Shown piece after piece: positions 60,679 through 64,000 of a DNA stretch of 64,000 nt (position 1 is the first letter of the stretch; each line of letters begins with the position of its first letter). The position numbers and the translations under genes were made by a program. The stretch spans positions 7,378,001-7,442,000 of the forward strand of contig NZ_JADBEB010000001.1 in the NCBI RefSeq assembly GCF_014874095.1. Reading direction: 5' to 3'. This DNA comes from Plantactinospora soyae. Lineage in GTDB: Bacteria > Actinomycetota > Actinomycetes > Mycobacteriales > Micromonosporaceae. The notes beneath the pieces are model-generated. The model made no database searches, was not told the origin of the DNA, and saw nothing but the letters and a program-made list of their open reading frames with translations.

Positions 60679-61490
60679 TCAGCTGGTCGCCTTGGCAGCG
60701 GCCTCGATCTGGTTGGTGACCGCGCCCGGAACGGTGACCATGGACAGGTGGGGGCGTTGATCTCGATGGTGTGCGCCTTGGCCCTCTTGGACATGGCGAT
60801 CTGCTCGGCGGCGGGGATGACGGCGTCCTGATTGCCGATCAGCGACCACGAGGGAATGGCGCGCCAGGCCGGCTCGCCGGACTCCTCGATCAGGGCGTTC
60901 GGGGCCAGGGGGCGCTGCCGGGCGGCCAGCACCGCGAACGTCCTTGGCGGGAGTGGTCTTGTCGGCGAACGCCTTGCCGAAGACCGACGGCTTCACGTAG
61001 AGGTTGACAACTCCCGGATCGGCGCCGGGGATCGCGACCTGGTCGAAGACGGTGGACGCTTCGGCCGCGAAGACCGAGCCCGGCACCGCCGAGGTCAGCG
61101 ACAGCACGGCGAGGTGCGTGTCCGGGAGGTACGCGTCGACGTACACCAGGGCCTTGACCTGCTTGTCGCCCAGAGGCGTTCGTGATGACCATGCCGCCGT
61201 AGGAGTGCCCGACGAGGACGATCGGTCCGGTGATGGTGTCCAGGTATGCCCGAAGATTCGCGGCGTCGTTGTCCCCGCCCGACAGCAGATGCGGCGGCGT
61301 GACCACCCGGTAGCCGTCGTGCTGGAGCTTGGCTGCCACCTTGTCCCAGCTCGACCCCGTCCGCCCACGCACCGTGCACGGGCATGACGGTCGGCTTGGC
61401 CGCCGCAGGGCGCGAGTGCTGGGCGTGACTCGTCAAGGCCTGGGTGGTGCCGATACCGGCACCACCCAGGGTGAGGGCACCGATAGCCAC
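60679..61490 (-). pseudogene. Alpha/beta hydrolase pseudogene with four frameshifts
   Basis: The reverse strand spells, across three frames, MAIGALTLGGAGIGTTQAL, VMPVHGAWADG, GSSWDKVAAKLQHDGYRVV, VLVGHSYGGMVITN, QVKALVYVDAYLPDTHLAVL, AWRAIPSWSLIGNQDAVIP and HLSMVTVPGAVTNQIEAA. This is a secreted hydrolase like the intact neighbour, with frame changes near 61370, 61170, 60935 and 60750. All catalytic blocks can be read, so decay may be recent or the stretch carries sequencing errors. Confidence 0.8.
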
Positions 61491-61589
61491 GCCTACATAG
61501 ATGAGGCGCCGCCGGGAGCACCCCGGCGAGTGCGGTGCGTTGTAAGGCCGTAGGCGGCCTGCTCAACGAGACTCAGGTGCGGCCAGTCC

Positions 61590-61835
61590 AGGTGGCAGCT
61601 CGGATGGGCGCGGAGACCGACAGCGGCCCACGCTGCCCGGTGAACAGCAGTCCCGGCTCGCTGCCGCGCTTGCTGATCCACGCCGAGATCCGCTGTCGGG
61701 CCACCGCAGGCAGCGGCACCTCGCGGACTCATCCCCCTTGCCGTGCATCCGGATGGCGCTGGTGCGGGCGGTAATGGCGATGTCATCGATGTCGAGTCGG
61801 GCGCACTCCTCGACCCGACCGCCCTGGTCACTGGC
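61590..61835 (-). pseudogene. Tyrosine recombinase (integrase) remnant
   Basis: The reverse strand reads VEECARLDIDDIAITARTSA, RMHGKGDE and, after a frameshift, VPLPAVARQRISAWISKRGS, EPGLLFTGQRGPLS. This is the start of the catalytic domain of XerC/phage-type integrases. The HxxR and tyrosine part is missing. It lies 3.9 kb from the tRNA-like remnant. Confidence 0.6.
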
Positions 61836-61840
61836 CTATC

Positions 61841-63136
61841 TCACCTGTCTAAAAGGTTGTCGGCGACGGTGGAGGTCGGGGTGTTGAGCATGCCGTCGAA
61901 CGCGTCGAGGACGGGGGTGTGCAAGTAGGCGCTTTGTATCCGGATGCGGTCAGGGCCAAGGGCAAGACCGGCGTCACCGGGAACCTCTTGGCGTGCCCGG
62001 CGAAGGTCGGCGATGCTGAGCCCCAGGCCGGCATCGGCGAAGGCGGCTTCGACGCTTCCCGGCTCGGGCGCCTCCAACGCGGTGTTGTCGATGGCGAACC
62101 CGAAGCGCGTGTTCTCGTCGGGGCGCATATCGGCTGTGTGTCCGGTGGTGCTCGTCAGGCCGAGGGCGAAGTACTCGTCGCCGAGAACGCGGTGCAGGTG
62201 CTGTCCCATCGGGAGCCCCGTGAGGTGACCGTTGAAGGAGATCGGCAGCTTCTGGATGTGGGCGTTGTGAGCCGCCAGCACGACCCGGGTCCCAGGTTCA
62301 AGGCGCTCCAGATGCCACAGGACCGACCCGGCCATGTAGACGTCGCGGGCCGAGGTGTCGGCGGTCAGCCCGTTTCCGGCGTAGAGGCCGGCCATGGCGC
62401 GGAAGCCGTAGTCGGCGTGGCAGGCGCCTTCGAGGCGACGCAGGGCGATGTCGTAGCTGCGCTGGTCACCGCGGGAAAGGTACAGCGCTTCGACGGCGCG
62501 GAACCGGATGAGCAGGCGCATCAGGATAGCGCTGAGGGCGTCCTGTTCGGCGGTGGCCAGGCGTGTCCAGGCCGGTGCGGCCGAGGCCGCGGAGGCACCG
62601 GCGAACGATTCGGCGATCCGCATCGCCGTCTGGAGCGCCGGTAGGGTGTCGGGATCGATCTCGCGGAGGTAGTCAGCGACCGGGGCCAGGGCGGGAACCA
62701 AGGATCCACCGGCTGCCGGGATGTCGATCCCGGCGAAACGCACCGGCTCCGAGGCTGTGGCGTTGTGCCGGCGCATCCAGCGCAGTGGCTCATCGACTCC
62801 CACGGGGATCGCCTCGGCGAGCTGGGCCGACAGATCATCATCCGCCCCCTCCCCCTGGGCCCAGGCGTCAAGGGGGAAGCCTTCGCTCAAGCCGTATTCG
62901 AAGGCCAGGACGGTGAAGCCGCAGCGTTCGACGAGGAACCGCAGGATGCGTTCGCGCATGAGTGCGAACTCGTTGATGAAGTGGGAGTTTTCACCGATCG
63001 CGACGACGCGGGCTTCGCCGATGATGCCGCGCAGCGGCTCCAGGTCATCGAGCGGCGCCTGACGGTCGAGGTGGGTAAGCGGGACGGCATGGGATTGCAA
63101 CCAGTCAGCAAATGTTTGTGGTGGGTAAGCAGGCAT
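61841..63136 (-). CDS. Erythromycin-esterase-family protein
   Basis: 431 residues. VVAIGENSHFINEFALMRERI at 45 to 65 supplies the glutamate and histidine of the active site, FEYGLSEGFPL the second acidic residue, and RVVLAAHNAHIQKLPISFNG the late histidines, as in EreA/EreB-like proteins. Many members act on substrates other than macrolides, so resistance is not certain. The gene lies next to a Vat-like acetyltransferase on the same strand. Confidence 0.82.
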   Translation of the reverse strand: MPAYPPQTFADWLQSHAVPLTHLDRQAPLDDLEPLRGIIGEARVVAIGENSHFINEFALMRERILRFLVERCGFTVLAFEYGLSEGFPLDAWAQGEGADDDLSAQLAEAIPVGVDEPLRWMRRHNATASEPVRFAGIDIPAAGGSLVPALAPVADYLREIDPDTLPALQTAMRIAESFAGASAASAAPAWTRLATAEQDALSAILMRLLIRFRAVEALYLSRGDQRSYDIALRRLEGACHADYGFRAMAGLYAGNGLTADTSARDVYMAGSVLWHLERLEPGTRVVLAAHNAHIQKLPISFNGHLTGLPMGQHLHRVLGDEYFALGLTSTTGHTADMRPDENTRFGFAIDNTALEAPEPGSVEAAFADAGLGLSIADLRRARQEVPGDAGLALGPDRIRIQSAYLHTPVLDAFDGMLNTPTSTVADNLLDR

Positions 63137-63380
63137 GCTGACAGCTCGATTCTCAGTGCTGGAATGTGGATGGATCGCCGATGGGGCAACGGATCACCGC
63201 AGGTTGGCAACCACCGGAGGATCGGCGAACATGACGGTGAAGCCGCTAGGCCTCACCGCGCGTAGCGCCTTCCCGAAGAGGAGGCGCGGAGTGGCTGGGA
63301 ACGGGAGTTGGCGGGGCGCGAAGGTGTCCACAGGTCGGAGGCCGGCTTCCGCAGTGGCGGTCCTCCTGCGCCGGGACCGT

Positions 63381-64000
63381 TCAACGGCCCGTCGCTCTGC
63401 GTGTCGGCGCCTCTTGACATGCCTCCACCGGGTGACCGGACGCCGCGTCCTCCAGTTCGTCGATGCTGCCGGACATGATCGTGCGGATGTGTTCGGTGAT
63501 GTGCTGGAGCGGCCAGTCCCACCAGGCCAGGGCGAGGAGGCGGTTGATGTCGGCATCGCTGTAGCGGCGGCGGATGAGACGGGCGGGGTTGCCGCCGACG
63601 ATGCCGTAGTCGGGCACATCGTCAACGACGACGGAACCGGAAGCGATGACCGCTCCGTTGCCGATACGGACGCCGGGCATCACCATGGCCCGGTAGCCGA
63701 ACCAGACGTCATGGCCCACCACGGTGTCACCCCGTCCGGGCAGGCCGGTGATGAGATCGAAGTGCTCCGCCCAGGAACCGCCCATGATCGGGAAGGGGAA
63801 CGTCGAGGGACCGTCCATGCGGTGGTTGGCGCCGTTCATGATGAACCGCACGCCCTCGCCGAGCGCGCAGAACTTTCCGATGACCAGCTTCTCCGGCCCG
63901 TAGTGATACAGCACGTTGCGGGTCTCGAACGCGGTCGGATCATCCGGATCGTCGTAGTAGGAGAACTCGCCGACCTCGATCAGCGGGGAGGTGACCAGCG
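63381..64000 (-). CDS. Vat-like/CatB-related O-acetyltransferase, 5' part outside the window
   Basis: The reverse frame is open from the right edge to its stop at 63381 and reads LIEVGEFSYYDDPDDPTAFE, HYGPEKLVIGKFCALGEGVR, FIMNGANHRMDGPSTFPFPI and a left-handed beta-helix with TVVGHDVWFGYRAMVMPGVR and GAVIASGSVVVDDVPDYGIV. H in GANHRMDG is the catalytic histidine of the xenobiotic acetyltransferase group (Vat, CatB). Substrates include streptogramin A and chloramphenicol. About 206 codons are visible. The gap 63137 to 63380 to its left holds nothing I can name. Confidence 0.85.
   Translation of the reverse strand, partial: LVTSPLIEVGEFSYYDDPDDPTAFETRNVLYHYGPEKLVIGKFCALGEGVRFIMNGANHRMDGPSTFPFPIMGGSWAEHFDLITGLPGRGDTVVGHDVWFGYRAMVMPGVRIGNGAVIASGSVVVDDVPDYGIVGGNPARLIRRRYSDADINRLLALAWWDWPLQHITEHIRTIMSGSIDELEDAASGHPVEACQEAPTRRATGR

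Overview
The window is GC-rich DNA (GTG and TTG starts, strong GGAGG-type Shine-Dalgarno sites, GC-rich third positions) from an actinomycete. Two intergenic spacers carry the MSERSERI-type mini-ORF repeat that I know from Micromonosporaceae (Micromonospora, Salinispora, Plantactinospora), so a Micromonospora-like filamentous actinobacterium is the best guess. This is inference; there is no rRNA or housekeeping marker in the window.

Layout. 1-17.9 kb: mixed accessory genes. These are a truncated LysR regulator facing an MFS exporter, an isochorismatase-fold hydrolase, an APC amino acid permease, a VOC protein, a Ser/Thr kinase, a PPOX-fold protein, a short UvrA-like ABC protein, and a LysR regulator facing a mycothiol-nitroreductase-like / EamA / MFS operon, followed by a TIGR01777 oxidoreductase and an NTF2-like protein. 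18.2-21.1 kb: scarred DNA with an IS256-type transposase remnant, a C45-family acyltransferase bracketed by a 13-bp direct repeat, and a cut LuxR fragment. 21.4-24.0 kb: a secreted sialidase convergent with a Tat-exported sulfite-oxidase-family enzyme.

24.2-28.2 kb: a guanidine locus. A guanidine-I (ykkC) riboswitch precedes a ureohydrolase of the Ni-dependent guanidine hydrolase type and, in one overlapping operon, an SsuABC-like importer. 28.5-39.0 kb: two adjacent operons with shared GTTAA-type putative operators. The first encodes an FGGY kinase, a histidine phosphatase, a DeoR repressor, a second FGGY kinase, a D-2-hydroxyacid dehydrogenase and an inositol-monophosphatase-family phosphatase. 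The second encodes a glycerophosphodiesterase and a UgpA/E/B-like importer without its ATPase. Read together they look like a dedicated pathway that imports a sugar or polyol phosphodiester, splits it, dephosphorylates or rephosphorylates the products and oxidises them. The closest analogy known to me is agrocinopine catabolism (AccF/AccG/AccR). This is the most interesting candidate system in the window.

39.1-51.5 kb: a rhamnoside locus. A GH78 rhamnosidase is divergent from an operon of ABC binding protein, two permeases, a GH106-like rhamnosidase and an L-fucose/L-arabinose-isomerase-family protein, with two LacI-type palindromes between them. 51.5-55.7 kb: a secreted beta-helix protein, a DUF574-type methyltransferase, a broken IS5-type transposase and a PadR/membrane-protein pair. 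56.2-61.8 kb: a graveyard of frameshifted genes, a tRNA 3-prime-end remnant, a DUF932 scrap, a tyrosine-recombinase scrap and an alpha/beta hydrolase pseudogene beside an intact homologue; it looks like a decayed integrative element. 61.8-64 kb: an erythromycin-esterase-family protein and a Vat-like acetyltransferase cut by the window end.
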